Below, one piece after another: positions 35,116-42,406 of a stretch of 64,000 nt of DNA. This stretch comes from Corallococcus sp. EGB. GTDB lineage: Bacteria; Myxococcota; Myxococcia; Myxococcales; Myxococcaceae. Both the position numbers and the translations under genes were made by a program. The notes beneath the pieces are model-generated. The model searched no databases, was not told where the DNA came from, and worked only from the letters and a program-made list of their open reading frames with translations. The stretch spans positions 5,084,001 to 5,148,000 of the forward strand of contig NZ_CP079946.1 in assembly GCF_019968905.1 (NCBI RefSeq), given 5' to 3'. Within the stretch, counting starts at the first letter, position 1. Every line of letters begins with the position of its first letter.

Positions 35116-35136
35116 GCGCCAGGATGCACCTGGCGC
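35116..35136. terminator. hairpin between convergent genes
   Basis: GCGCCAGG and CCTGGCGC form a perfect eight-base stem with a five-base loop, abutting the HdeD stop codon. The rest of the 204-nt gap to the flavoprotein gene holds no clear gene. No T-run. Confidence 0.55.
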
Positions 35137-35727
35137 TCAAGCCCGCACGTGCCGCAGGCCCCGCCGCAGGGAGAGCGAGCCCGACATCATCGAGATGCCT
35201 CGGAAGAAGACGGCGAGCCCCACCAGCGTGCCTACGAGCCACATGGAGGACCCGGGCCACCGGGACATCACACCGAGCCCCAGGACGATGGAGATGATGC
35301 CATAGGCCAGGTCCCATCCCCACTGGAAGTAGCGGTCCATGACGGAGGTGATGGCGTGGAACAGGCCGCTGGCGAAGAGGTAGCCAGCGATGAGCAGCGT
35401 GATGGAGGCGAGCCCCGCGGCAGGGAAGATGATGGCGAGGAGGCCGACCACGGAGGTGAGGACGCCGCCGAGCATGAGGGACCAGAAGACACCGCGTTCG
35501 CCGCGCGAGCGGACGGCCGCGACGAGCTCCAGGACACCGCCAATCAACAGCATGATGCCCACGAAGAAGATGGTGACCATGCCGGTGAAGAACGTGCCGC
35601 CCAGCAGCACGATGCCGGCGATCGCCGTCAGCAGGCCCAGGATGAAGGGGGCCCCCCACATGGCGGAGGCCTGTCGGGGGGGACGGTCCGGACGGGTCTC
35701 CGGCACGCGCTCAACGTTCGTATCCAT
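35137..35727 (-). CDS. HdeD-family membrane protein
   Basis: A 196-residue integral membrane protein with about six hydrophobic helices in three repeated pairs, the arrangement of the HdeD/DUF308 family. Family members are associated with acid resistance; the biochemical role is unclear. The N-terminal 25 residues are a charged Pro/Arg-rich cytosolic tail. ATG at 35725-35727 is chosen because GGAG lies six bases upstream; the GTG four codons earlier overlaps that site. It is 168 nt downstream of miaA on the same strand and convergent with the flavoprotein-receiver gene. Confidence 0.88.
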   Translation of the reverse strand: MDTNVERVPETRPDRPPRQASAMWGAPFILGLLTAIAGIVLLGGTFFTGMVTIFFVGIMLLIGGVLELVAAVRSRGERGVFWSLMLGGVLTSVVGLLAIIFPAAGLASITLLIAGYLFASGLFHAITSVMDRYFQWGWDLAYGIISIVLGLGVMSRWPGSSMWLVGTLVGLAVFFRGISMMSGSLSLRRGLRHVRA

Positions 35728-35895
35728 GGCGTTCTCCACGGTGATGGCTGCCCGCCTCGGGCCCTCGGCCGCCTGGTGGTCCGGGAGTGGACGTGGGGGT
35801 AGCGTTTCCCGTGGAAGATGGGAGCGCTGCCGGACGCGAACAATCTGCGCCGCGGGACGAATTGAGGCGGCACGGCGAGCAGGGGCCTGCGTGGC

Positions 35896-36807
35896 CTACG
35901 GCGCCAATGGGGCGGGGCGGTTGTAGGGCGGTGCCAGGAACACCGCGCCGGGCTCCTTGCGGAACCACGTGAGCTGCCGCTTGGCGTACCGCCGGGTCTC
36001 CTGCGCGGTGTCGGCGATGGCTTCGTCGCGAGTCATCCGCCCCTCCACCACCGCGCGAGCCTGCACGTACCCGACGCTGCGCATGGGGGCCGCGTCCGCG
36101 TAGCCCTGTTCCAGCAGGGCCCGCGTCTCTTCCACGATGCCCCGTGAGAAGAGCGTCTCCGTGCGCGCGTTGATGGCGGCGTAGAGAGCCTCGCGCGGCG
36201 GGTCGAGCACGTAGAGCTGGAAGGGATAGCGGTCCGGCGTGAAGGCATGGGCGCGGCGGAACTCGGACGCGGTCACGCCTGTCTGCGCGTGGATCTCCAG
36301 GGCGCGGACGACGCGCACCAGGTCCTGGGCGGGCAGCTTCGCCGCGGTCTCCGGATCCACCTCGGACAGACGGCGGTGCACGGCCTCCCTCCCCTGCTCC
36401 GCCGCGAGCGCTTCCAGCGCCGCACGCAGCGAAGGGAGGGCGCCGGGTGCGTCCACCACGCCGTGCAGCAGGACGCGCAGGTACAGGCCGGTGCCACCGA
36501 CGACGAACACCGGCCGGCCCCGGGACGCGATGTCCGCGATGGCGGCGTCCGCGCGGCGTTGGTACTCGGCGGCGGAGAAGGGCTCGAGCGGATCCACGCA
36601 GGAGACCAGGTGGTGCGGCACGGCCGCCAGCTCCTCGGCGGAGGGCTTCGCGGTGCCGATGTCGAAGCCGCGGTACACCTGCTGCGAGTCCGCGCTGACG
36701 ATCTCGCCGCCCGCGGCGCGAGCCCACCCAATGGCCAGCGCCGTCTTCCCGGACGCCGTGGGTCCAGCGATCACCGTCAACGGCACGCGCGTCTCAGCCA
36801 CCAGCAT
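35896..36807 (-). CDS. miaA: tRNA dimethylallyltransferase
   Basis: MiaA adds a dimethylallyl group to A37 of tRNAs that read codons starting with U. The 303-residue protein has the P-loop GPTASGKTALA at 14-24, the substrate loop SADSQQVYRGFDIGTAKP, and the catalytic-domain segment GGTGLYLRVLLHG. The C-terminus has RSVGYVQ (the usual IGY segment) and RYAKRQLTWFR. Length is normal. The ATG at 36805-36807 fits the family. The HPr-kinase-like gene ends 41 nt upstream, so miaA may be read through from that cassette. tRNA-Leu(CAA), which reads UUG, lies 5 kb away and is a predicted substrate. Confidence 0.95.
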   Translation of the reverse strand: MLVAETRVPLTVIAGPTASGKTALAIGWARAAGGEIVSADSQQVYRGFDIGTAKPSAEELAAVPHHLVSCVDPLEPFSAAEYQRRADAAIADIASRGRPVFVVGGTGLYLRVLLHGVVDAPGALPSLRAALEALAAEQGREAVHRRLSEVDPETAAKLPAQDLVRVVRALEIHAQTGVTASEFRRAHAFTPDRYPFQLYVLDPPREALYAAINARTETLFSRGIVEETRALLEQGYADAAPMRSVGYVQARAVVEGRMTRDEAIADTAQETRRYAKRQLTWFRKEPGAVFLAPPYNRPAPLAP

Positions 36808-36848
36808 CCGCCTCCCACGCCCGCTGTAACGCAGACGCGAGCCCCTCG

Positions 36849-37700
36849 CTAGAGCCGCGCCGCTTCGGACAGCCGCGCCCGCACCACGTCCGCGGCGCTG
36901 GCATCGCGCGCGAACACGAGCCGCGCGGTCTCCACGTGCGACAGCACGCGCCCGGCCGAGGCCACCAGCGTGCCCCGGCCCGCGGGCGTGGGCTCGGGCA
37001 GCAGGGCGTTCAACAAGAGCACCCGGGCCACCTCCCCCGCGCCCTGCGCCTCCCACCGCGAGGCCCCGGCCCAGCCCAGTGTCCCCACCGCGACGAGCGC
37101 CGCGTCGTCCGCCCGGGCCGGCACGTTCCAGGGCGTCCCCGCCGCCCGCCATCCGCCACCCTCCCCGGGCCACACCGCCACCAGCTCATCCGCGAGCACC
37201 GCCCCACCCGCCTCGCGCCACAGCCCGCCCAGGGTGCTCTTGCCCGCGCCGGAGTGCCCCACGAACAGCGCGGCCCGGCCCTCGTGCACCAGCCCCACCC
37301 CGTGGACGAGCAACCCACCGCGCTTCGCCAGCGCGGACGCGAGCATCACCTTGATCACGTTCTCCACCGGGTAGCGCCCGGACCCGATGACGTCCGCCCG
37401 GCTCCGGTCTGGCGAGAGCACCGCGGAGTACTCCGCGCCGCCGTCCACGCGCAGCGTCCCGGAGTCACCGGGTTCCAGCCGCGGCAGCTCCTGCAGGGTG
37501 GGCGGAGCGCGCGGGCCGGGAGGGCTGCGCATCACCAGCCGGGCATCGGGAGCCACGGCATCGGGCGCGAGGTACGCGCCGAACACGCGCTGGAGCGGAC
37601 CGGCGAGCGCCGCGTCCTCCACTTCGAGCGCCACGGTCCACCCGGCCAGGGTGATCCGGAGCGCACCGCCACGGGGACCCGGCGAGGGGTCCCCCTCCAT
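36849..37700 (-). CDS. HPr-kinase-like protein (HprK-related kinase)
   Basis: A 283-residue P-loop protein related to HPr kinase C-terminal domains. The Walker A is GHSGAGKST at residues 148-156, preceded by HGVGLVHEGRAALFV and followed by the acidic pair in LADELVAVWP, which stands in for the HprK Asp pair. The first ~120 residues are a family-specific beta-rich region. No HPr protein gene is present. Relatives of this kind phosphorylate ribosomally made peptides (lasso-peptide kinases) or belong to PqqD-linked systems of unknown function. The ATG overlaps the stop of the 51-residue peptide gene by one base (TGATG), so the two are coupled. PqqD and S26-peptidase genes lie in the same run. 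Confidence 0.8.
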   Translation of the reverse strand: MEGDPSPGPRGGALRITLAGWTVALEVEDAALAGPLQRVFGAYLAPDAVAPDARLVMRSPPGPRAPPTLQELPRLEPGDSGTLRVDGGAEYSAVLSPDRSRADVIGSGRYPVENVIKVMLASALAKRGGLLVHGVGLVHEGRAALFVGHSGAGKSTLGGLWREAGGAVLADELVAVWPGEGGGWRAAGTPWNVPARADDAALVAVGTLGWAGASRWEAQGAGEVARVLLLNALLPEPTPAGRGTLVASAGRVLSHVETARLVFARDASAADVVRARLSEAARL

Positions 37701-37855
37701 CACGGCACGCACTCCGATTCGCCGGGGATGTTGCAGATGGACAGCTGCGCCAGCGCGACGAACGGCTGCTCCCACAGGATGGCGGGAGGCACGTACACGG
37801 CAGGCGGCTTCGGCACGGTGGGACCCGCGGGAGGCTGTGAAGGTCGTTGGCTCAC
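37700..37855 (-). CDS. 51-residue peptide, candidate modified-peptide precursor
   Basis: A small gene starting with GTG at 37853-37855, with AGGTGG eight bases upstream, and ending TGA at 37700-37702, the last base of which is the first of the HPr-kinase-like ATG. The 51 residues are Pro-rich (10 Pro). A segment PPAVYVPPAILWEQPF at residues 17-32 has the Tyr-x-Pro-Pro-x-hydrophobic-Leu pattern seen in leaders bound by PqqD-type recognition domains. It ends in a short segment with two Cys (41 and 49), SICNIPGESECVP. No signal peptide. It has no homologue that I can name. Role as substrate of the neighbouring kinase and PqqD-like protein is inferred from position and shape. Confidence 0.65.
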   Translation of the reverse strand: MSQRPSQPPAGPTVPKPPAVYVPPAILWEQPFVALAQLSICNIPGESECVP

Positions 37856-37867
37856 GTGAAGGCCCAC

Positions 37868-40800
37868 CTAGAAGGGCACCGGGAAGGCACAGATTCGACC
37901 ATCCGCGGTACCAACATGCAACCGGCCAACGGTGTGATCGACGGTGGGCACGCCCATGATCTGCGCCGGTCCCACGGTCACCTGCCCGGTCTCCAGGCCG
38001 TTGTTCAGCAGCTCCAACTGGTGGATCTTCCCATCCGCGCTGCCGACATAGACGCGCGGCACACCGTTCACGTTGAGGGTGAAGGGGCCGGACGGCTTCA
38101 CGATGTTCGCCGTCCAGACGAGCTCCGGCCGGGTGCCCCCCTCCTTGAACTCATAGTGCTCCACGGTGTTGTTCGTACGGCTCACCACGAAGCCGCGCCC
38201 CTGGGGCCGCGCAAAGAAGGCGAAGGTCCGCTGCGAGGCGCCCGCCACCTGGACGGTCCACGCAATCGCGTAGGTGGACGGATTCAAGCCGTACACCTTG
38301 CCGTCGTTGGCGGTGACCAGGATCTGGTTGCTCGTGGCATTGCGGACCACGCCAAACTCCAGGTCGCCCAGCGACAGCCGCGCCACCTCCGCGCCCGTGA
38401 GGCTGTTGAGCACGCGCAGCGTGGCCGTGCTCGTCCCCGCCGTCGTCGGCACGTAGAGCCGGTTCGTCGTGTAGTCCACCAGCATGCCGCCGCTCACCAT
38501 GCCCAGGTCCCCGGGCCGGTAGCGCCAGATGAGCGCGCCCGTGGCCGCGTTCAGCGCGACCACCTGGTTCTGCGCGGACGCGTTGCGCGTGGCGAAGATG
38601 GCCAGGTCCACGTTGGAGTACTTCGTCCGGTACTCCGGGTTCGCGTAGTCGAGCAGCTGCGTCACGGGGAACGAGCTGATGTTCCCCAGCCCCAGCGTGG
38701 TGTTCTTCCACAGGAGGTCGCCCGTGGCCGCGTTGATCACCGCCGGCACGCCGGCCTGATCACCCACGACGATCCACTGCTGCCCGGGCCGGCCCAGCAG
38801 AGGCACCACCGGGAAGCGGGTGCCGATCTTCGCCGACAGCTTCACCGGCCGGAAGCGCTCGGCGCCGTCCGCGGAGGGGTTCACGCTGTTCGTGAGCACC
38901 CCCACCAACGAGTCGTTGAACGAGCCGAAGATGCCAACGCCCAGCTCGGTGACGGGCTGCTGCGCCGCCTCCAACCCCACCGAGTAGCACCACAGCGGGT
39001 TGCCCGCCACGCGCGCCCGGGGCGTGACCACCAGGCCCACCGACGTGGGCTGGTTGCCCGGCCCGTACCGCAGCTCGTCGTCCGCGTTGAACACGCGGTA
39101 GTAGTACGTCGTGCCGTTCGTCACCGCCGTGTCGGTCATGGACGACGCGGAGCTGAACTCGTCCACGGAGACCACCGTCGCGTTGCCCAGCACGTCTCCC
39201 ACCGCGTAGCGCATGCCGCTGGTGGGCGCGATGGTGGGCGTCGCCCCCACGGAGCGCAGCACCAGGGTGCCGCCGTGGTTGAAGGGGTTGTCCCACGTGA
39301 GCGTCACGCTGCCGTCGCGGGCCACGCCGGTGAGGCGCGCCACGTCCGGGGACGTGGTCACCGCGAGCAGCGTCATGGTCGCTTCCACGCGAATGCGCGG
39401 GTCGTTCCAGCCCTGGTTCAGCTCCAGCCGGTGACGGAACGGCGTGTCCGCGGTGACGGCGGAGAAGCCTGAATAGGTGATGCGGAAGGTGGCCTCGCCG
39501 CCCACCGGGATGCCGGAGTCCGACTCCCAGGTGTAGCCGGCCGCGTCCGTGGAGACGACCCAGTCCCCGAACGCCTGCGGCCCCGACGCCGCCACGGCGA
39601 AGTAGTTCACCGCGGGCTTGAACAGCGTCACCATGTAGATGGGCAGCGCGCCGCGGTTCTGCACCGTGTACGCCACCGTCACGCCCGTGGCCGCCGTGGA
39701 CACCGACTCCTGGCTCAGCCGCACACGGTGCTCCACGATGCGGCCCTTGCGCGCCGTGACGGCATCCCCCGCCACCGCCGAACCATTGAGCGTCCCATCC
39801 ACCTGCGCCTGGAACTGGTAGCTGGCGCCGGGCGTGCCCGACACCTGATAGCGCCAGGTGAACTGCGCGGAGGCCCCTGGCGCCAGCTGCGCCACGCTGT
39901 CCGGCGACGGCCCGGACACGAGCGTCGCCGTTGCCCGGCCCAGCAGCACCGGCGCGCGCGGACGCACCTGGGTGTACGTGTTCGTGCTGGAGGTGTTGAA
40001 CACGGTGAGGCGCAGCGTCACCTGATCGCCAGCGAACGCATCCACGATGTCCATGTCCGCCGCAGCCACCAGGGTGCCCACGTCCGCCATGGGCGAGTCC
40101 GCCAGCGGAGCGTTCGCGCTCGTCGCGCGCGCCCGGACGCGAGCGGCCCCGGCGCCGGCGGCGGTGGCCCGCAGATTGACCGCGACGACGCCCGCGGCCC
40201 GGGCCGCCACGGACACGTTGGTCGAGGGGACCTTGCTCACGGTGGTGAGCGGCGCACCGCTCGTCGAGGTGGGATTGTCCACGGTCACGGAGGCCGTGCC
40301 CGTGCCGCGGTTCTCCACCACCACGCGCACCGCGGTGGTGTCGTTGACCGCCAGCACGCGCGGCGCCAGCGTCACGTTCGTGGCCAGGATGGCCCGCGTC
40401 CACGCGGTCATGTTGTTGATGTTGTAGTTGTAGCTCGTGCCGTCACACTGGTCTCGGGCGTACGTGCCCGCCACGAGGCGCTCGGTGGTGTTGTCGGTGG
40501 AGCGGTTCGCCGGGGCCACCACGTTCAGCACGAAGCGCGCGGACTCATTGCGAGCCAGCCCGCGCCCGTTGTCCACGCAGCCTTTCGTGGACTGGAAGGT
40601 GATGCGCCGCTCGTTGGAGTCGATGTACTCGATCTTCCAGTTCGGGTTCTCGTCCGCCGGCAGGCCGCCCAGCAATTGGTAGCCCGTCGGCAGGACGAAG
40701 GACACCTCCGAGAGGCGGGCGTTGTTCGTGGCCGCGGTCGTGTTCGTCACCTCCACGACGAGCTCGGACGCGTCGTCCATCACCACGCGCGCGACGGTGT

Positions 40801-40894
40801 CTCCGGCGGCGGGGACGGGGCGCACGGTCCAGGTCTGGGAGAAGCCCACCGCGGGCAGCAGCGCCGCGAGGAGCGCGAGGATGCGGACGTTCAT
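37868..40894 (-). CDS. large secreted protein: beta-rich repeats, FnIII and PQQ-type propeller
   Basis: A 1008-residue exported protein. The signal peptide (1-19) ends at AVGFSQ. Residues about 25-500 are beta-rich with Asn/Thr/Ala-rich repeats resembling conserved-repeat (DUF11/CARDB-like) domains; several NTT/STSS runs are seen. An FnIII-like domain spans about 510-625 (VTLTWDNP ... TYYYRVFNADDE). The C-terminal third (about 640-1008) has recurring blade motifs ATGDLLWKN, ATGALIWRY, YAIAWTVQV, ELVWTANIV, typical of a PQQ-like beta-propeller, ending GRICAFPVPF. No membrane anchor. The ATG at 40892-40894 with GAGG six bases upstream is chosen over a GTG four codons earlier. It lies 13 nt after the Pro-Glu lipoprotein and 12 nt before the 51-residue peptide. 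Confidence 0.85.
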   Translation of the reverse strand: MNVRILALLAALLPAVGFSQTWTVRPVPAAGDTVARVVMDDASELVVEVTNTTAATNNARLSEVSFVLPTGYQLLGGLPADENPNWKIEYIDSNERRITFQSTKGCVDNGRGLARNESARFVLNVVAPANRSTDNTTERLVAGTYARDQCDGTSYNYNINNMTAWTRAILATNVTLAPRVLAVNDTTAVRVVVENRGTGTASVTVDNPTSTSGAPLTTVSKVPSTNVSVAARAAGVVAVNLRATAAGAGAARVRARATSANAPLADSPMADVGTLVAAADMDIVDAFAGDQVTLRLTVFNTSSTNTYTQVRPRAPVLLGRATATLVSGPSPDSVAQLAPGASAQFTWRYQVSGTPGASYQFQAQVDGTLNGSAVAGDAVTARKGRIVEHRVRLSQESVSTAATGVTVAYTVQNRGALPIYMVTLFKPAVNYFAVAASGPQAFGDWVVSTDAAGYTWESDSGIPVGGEATFRITYSGFSAVTADTPFRHRLELNQGWNDPRIRVEATMTLLAVTTSPDVARLTGVARDGSVTLTWDNPFNHGGTLVLRSVGATPTIAPTSGMRYAVGDVLGNATVVSVDEFSSASSMTDTAVTNGTTYYYRVFNADDELRYGPGNQPTSVGLVVTPRARVAGNPLWCYSVGLEAAQQPVTELGVGIFGSFNDSLVGVLTNSVNPSADGAERFRPVKLSAKIGTRFPVVPLLGRPGQQWIVVGDQAGVPAVINAATGDLLWKNTTLGLGNISSFPVTQLLDYANPEYRTKYSNVDLAIFATRNASAQNQVVALNAATGALIWRYRPGDLGMVSGGMLVDYTTNRLYVPTTAGTSTATLRVLNSLTGAEVARLSLGDLEFGVVRNATSNQILVTANDGKVYGLNPSTYAIAWTVQVAGASQRTFAFFARPQGRGFVVSRTNNTVEHYEFKEGGTRPELVWTANIVKPSGPFTLNVNGVPRVYVGSADGKIHQLELLNNGLETGQVTVGPAQIMGVPTVDHTVGRLHVGTADGRICAFPVPF

Positions 40895-40907
40895 GGCGGG
40901 CCTCACG

Positions 40908-41516
40908 TCACGGCTCCAGGGTGAAGGACGTGGTGGCCAGCTGGGCCCCGTCCAGGAAGAAGCGCACCTGCCAGGTGCCCGTCATGCGTGACATGGACAC
41001 GGACGTGCCCGCCACCGGCAGCGAATAGCGCAGCGTGCGCGTCTCCTCCGGCGGCGCCTCCACCGTCGCGCTCCGCTTCTCGTACGGGCTCCCGCCCGGC
41101 GCGATGAACTCCACGTCCACCAGGCCCTTGTTCCGCACGCCGCTCACCACGAAGTCCACGTCCACCTGCAGCACCTCGGACAGCGGCGCGGGCTCCGAAC
41201 CCGCGCCCACCACCGCCGCGCTCCCAGCAGGGGGCGGCAGCGCCACCGGTGGCGGCTCCTCCTCCGGCGGCGGCTCTTCGGGAGGCGGCTCTTCCGGCGG
41301 TGGCTCCTGCGGAGGCGGCTGCTCCACCACGGGCGCCGGGGGCGGCGGCCGGGCCACGCTCCCGCCGCCGGCCAGCACGTCCGTCGGCTCCACGGGGGGG
41401 ACGGAGCCCGTCCCCGGCCCTGGCTTCAGGGTCGGCGGCGGCAGGGGGGACACCCCTTCCGAGCACGCCGACAGCACCATCGCACCCGCCATCACGGCCA
41501 CGAGCGCCCGCATCAT
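40908..41516 (-). CDS. lipoprotein with Pro/Glu repeat stalk
   Basis: A 202-residue lipoprotein. The signal peptide ends in a lipobox with Cys18 (VLSAC). Residues about 55-92 consist of repeats of the type EEPPP and QEPPP, an extended polyproline-rich stalk. The C-terminal ~100 residues are a compact beta-rich domain (LQVDVDFVVSGVRNKG, TLRYSLPVAGTSVSMSRM, TWQVRFFLDGAQLATTSFTLEP), probably immunoglobulin-like. The ATG overlaps the PqqD stop by four bases, tying this envelope protein to the peptide-handling genes. It could present or anchor the large secreted protein encoded next. Confidence 0.85.
   Translation of the reverse strand: MMRALVAVMAGAMVLSACSEGVSPLPPPTLKPGPGTGSVPPVEPTDVLAGGGSVARPPPPAPVVEQPPPQEPPPEEPPPEEPPPEEEPPPVALPPPAGSAAVVGAGSEPAPLSEVLQVDVDFVVSGVRNKGLVDVEFIAPGGSPYEKRSATVEAPPEETRTLRYSLPVAGTSVSMSRMTGTWQVRFFLDGAQLATTSFTLEP
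41250..41326 (-). repeat. 15-nt tandem repeat encoding EEPPP units
   Basis: Imperfect repeats of about 15 nt within the lipoprotein gene encode alternating Pro triplets and Glu/Gln pairs. Such repeats can change number by slippage, which would alter stalk length. About five copies are visible. Confidence 0.7.
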
Positions 41517-41827
41517 GAGTCCTCCAGCGGCGCGGCACCGGCCGGCGCGCGCACTTCGTCCAACAGACCCTTCCGCTGAAGCTCCCCCAGGAAGCGCAGC
41601 GTGTCGGTCAGCACCGGACCGACGTCGGTCGAAAACTCGGAAGCCACCTGCTCCGCCACCGCCCGGGCCGAGCGCCGTCCGTCGCACAGCGCCCAGATGC
41701 GCGCCGCCGTCGGGTTGAGCCCGCGCAGCGTGCGCCCCTCCGCGTCCAGCACCAGGAAGTCCGCGCCGAAGCCCTCCCCCGAGGTCCCCACACGCCGCCT
41801 GGGCACGCTGTCCGCCGGAAAGCTCAT
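41513..41827 (-). CDS. PqqD-family peptide chaperone
   Basis: A 104-residue protein of the PqqD fold, the RiPP precursor recognition element that delivers peptides to modifying enzymes. The pattern is complete: LDAEGRTLRGLNPTAARIWALCDGRRS, AVAEQVASEF and DTLRFLGELQRKGLLD. The first ~20 residues are a charged tail and the last ~15 an Ala/Pro tail. ATG at 41825-41827 overlaps the TGA of the S26-type gene (ATGA), and its own stop overlaps the lipoprotein ATG (ATGA), so three proteins are translationally linked. No PQQ biosynthesis genes are near, so this is not PQQ synthesis. The 51-residue peptide is the best candidate client. Confidence 0.88.
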   Translation of the reverse strand: MSFPADSVPRRRVGTSGEGFGADFLVLDAEGRTLRGLNPTAARIWALCDGRRSARAVAEQVASEFSTDVGPVLTDTLRFLGELQRKGLLDEVRAPAGAAPLEDS

Positions 41828-42234
41828 GCGCGGCCCGCCCTCCCCAGCCACGCGGCCACCTGGCGCTTCAGCGTCGCGCGCCAGCGGCCCAGCCTCCGCG
41901 GCCCCACGTCCCAGCAGTCCATCTCCAGCAGCGCCCCGCCCCGGCGCACACGCCGCGCACGCCCCAGGATACGAACGAGCGGCAGCGGCGGATCTTCGGC
42001 GCCGCCGTTGTCCCCACGCAGCGCGCAGACCTGCCCGTCACACCAACGCACCCGGTGCAGCACCAGCGAGGAGTCGAAGCGCGCCAGCACCACCTCGCCC
42101 GGGCGCGGCGGCTCCATCAGCGGCTCCACCTCCGCCACGTCCCCCGCGCGCAACGACGGCCACATGCTGTCCCCGGCCACGGGGATCCAGCGGAGGCCTT
42201 CGATCACGGAGCCGGGTTGGGGAGCGCTCGCCAT
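41824..42234 (-). CDS. S26/S24-type serine peptidase without membrane anchor
   Basis: A 136-residue peptidase-like protein. The Ser23 active-site box is VAGDSMWPSLRAGD; the second box VLHRVRWCDG has His60 where bacterial leader peptidases use Lys, and LRGDNGG closes the fold. This is the Ser-His form of the S26B/SipW type. Unlike most signal peptidases there is no obvious membrane helix, so it may act in the cytoplasm or be an S24 relative. The ATG at 42232-42234 has no Shine-Dalgarno; a weak -10-like TACATT ends nine bases before it, so the mRNA may be leaderless. A TTG start at 42288 is possible but poorly spaced. It heads the peptide cassette. Confidence 0.78.
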   Translation of the reverse strand: MASAPQPGSVIEGLRWIPVAGDSMWPSLRAGDVAEVEPLMEPPRPGEVVLARFDSSLVLHRVRWCDGQVCALRGDNGGAEDPPLPLVRILGRARRVRRGGALLEMDCWDVGPRRLGRWRATLKRQVAAWLGRAGRA

Positions 42235-42365
42235 GGAGCATGCAATGTACCCTACACTCTCAGGCTCTGCGAATCCCTGAAGACTCAATCCCCCAGCAAT
42301 TGCCAGGACTTACGGCACTTAACACCTTTACTCCGGGATTTTCAGGGAAGACAGGCCGCCCCCCG

Positions 42366-42397
42366 CCCCTCCGGCCGGGCGCGTCATGCCGGAGGGG
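42366..42397 (-). terminator. hairpin after hisS
   Basis: CCCCTCCGGC and GCCGGAGGGG pair perfectly over ten bases with a 12-base loop, ten nt after the hisS stop. The tail is G-rich without a T-run. It separates hisS from the peptide cassette that follows on the same strand. Confidence 0.6.
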
Positions 42398-42406
42398 AGG
42401 ATGGGA

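Noticed and set aside
34951-35802. A 283-codon plus-strand frame starting in the gap after the flavoprotein gene
   Set aside because: The first ~20 residues look protein-like, but most is antisense to HdeD and made of charged repeats; the HdeD reading has six consistent helices.
41513-41827. PQQ biosynthesis from the PqqD-like gene
   Set aside because: No PqqA, PqqB, PqqC or PqqE gene is in the window; PqqD folds occur in many peptide systems.
36849-42234. A classical lasso-peptide cluster
   Set aside because: There is no asparagine-synthetase-like cyclase and no transglutaminase-type leader protease.
42274-42348. TCCCTGAA/TTCAGGGA arms 59 bases apart between hisS and the peptidase gene
   Set aside because: Eight-base arms with a long spacer are expected by chance, and no further symmetry supports them.
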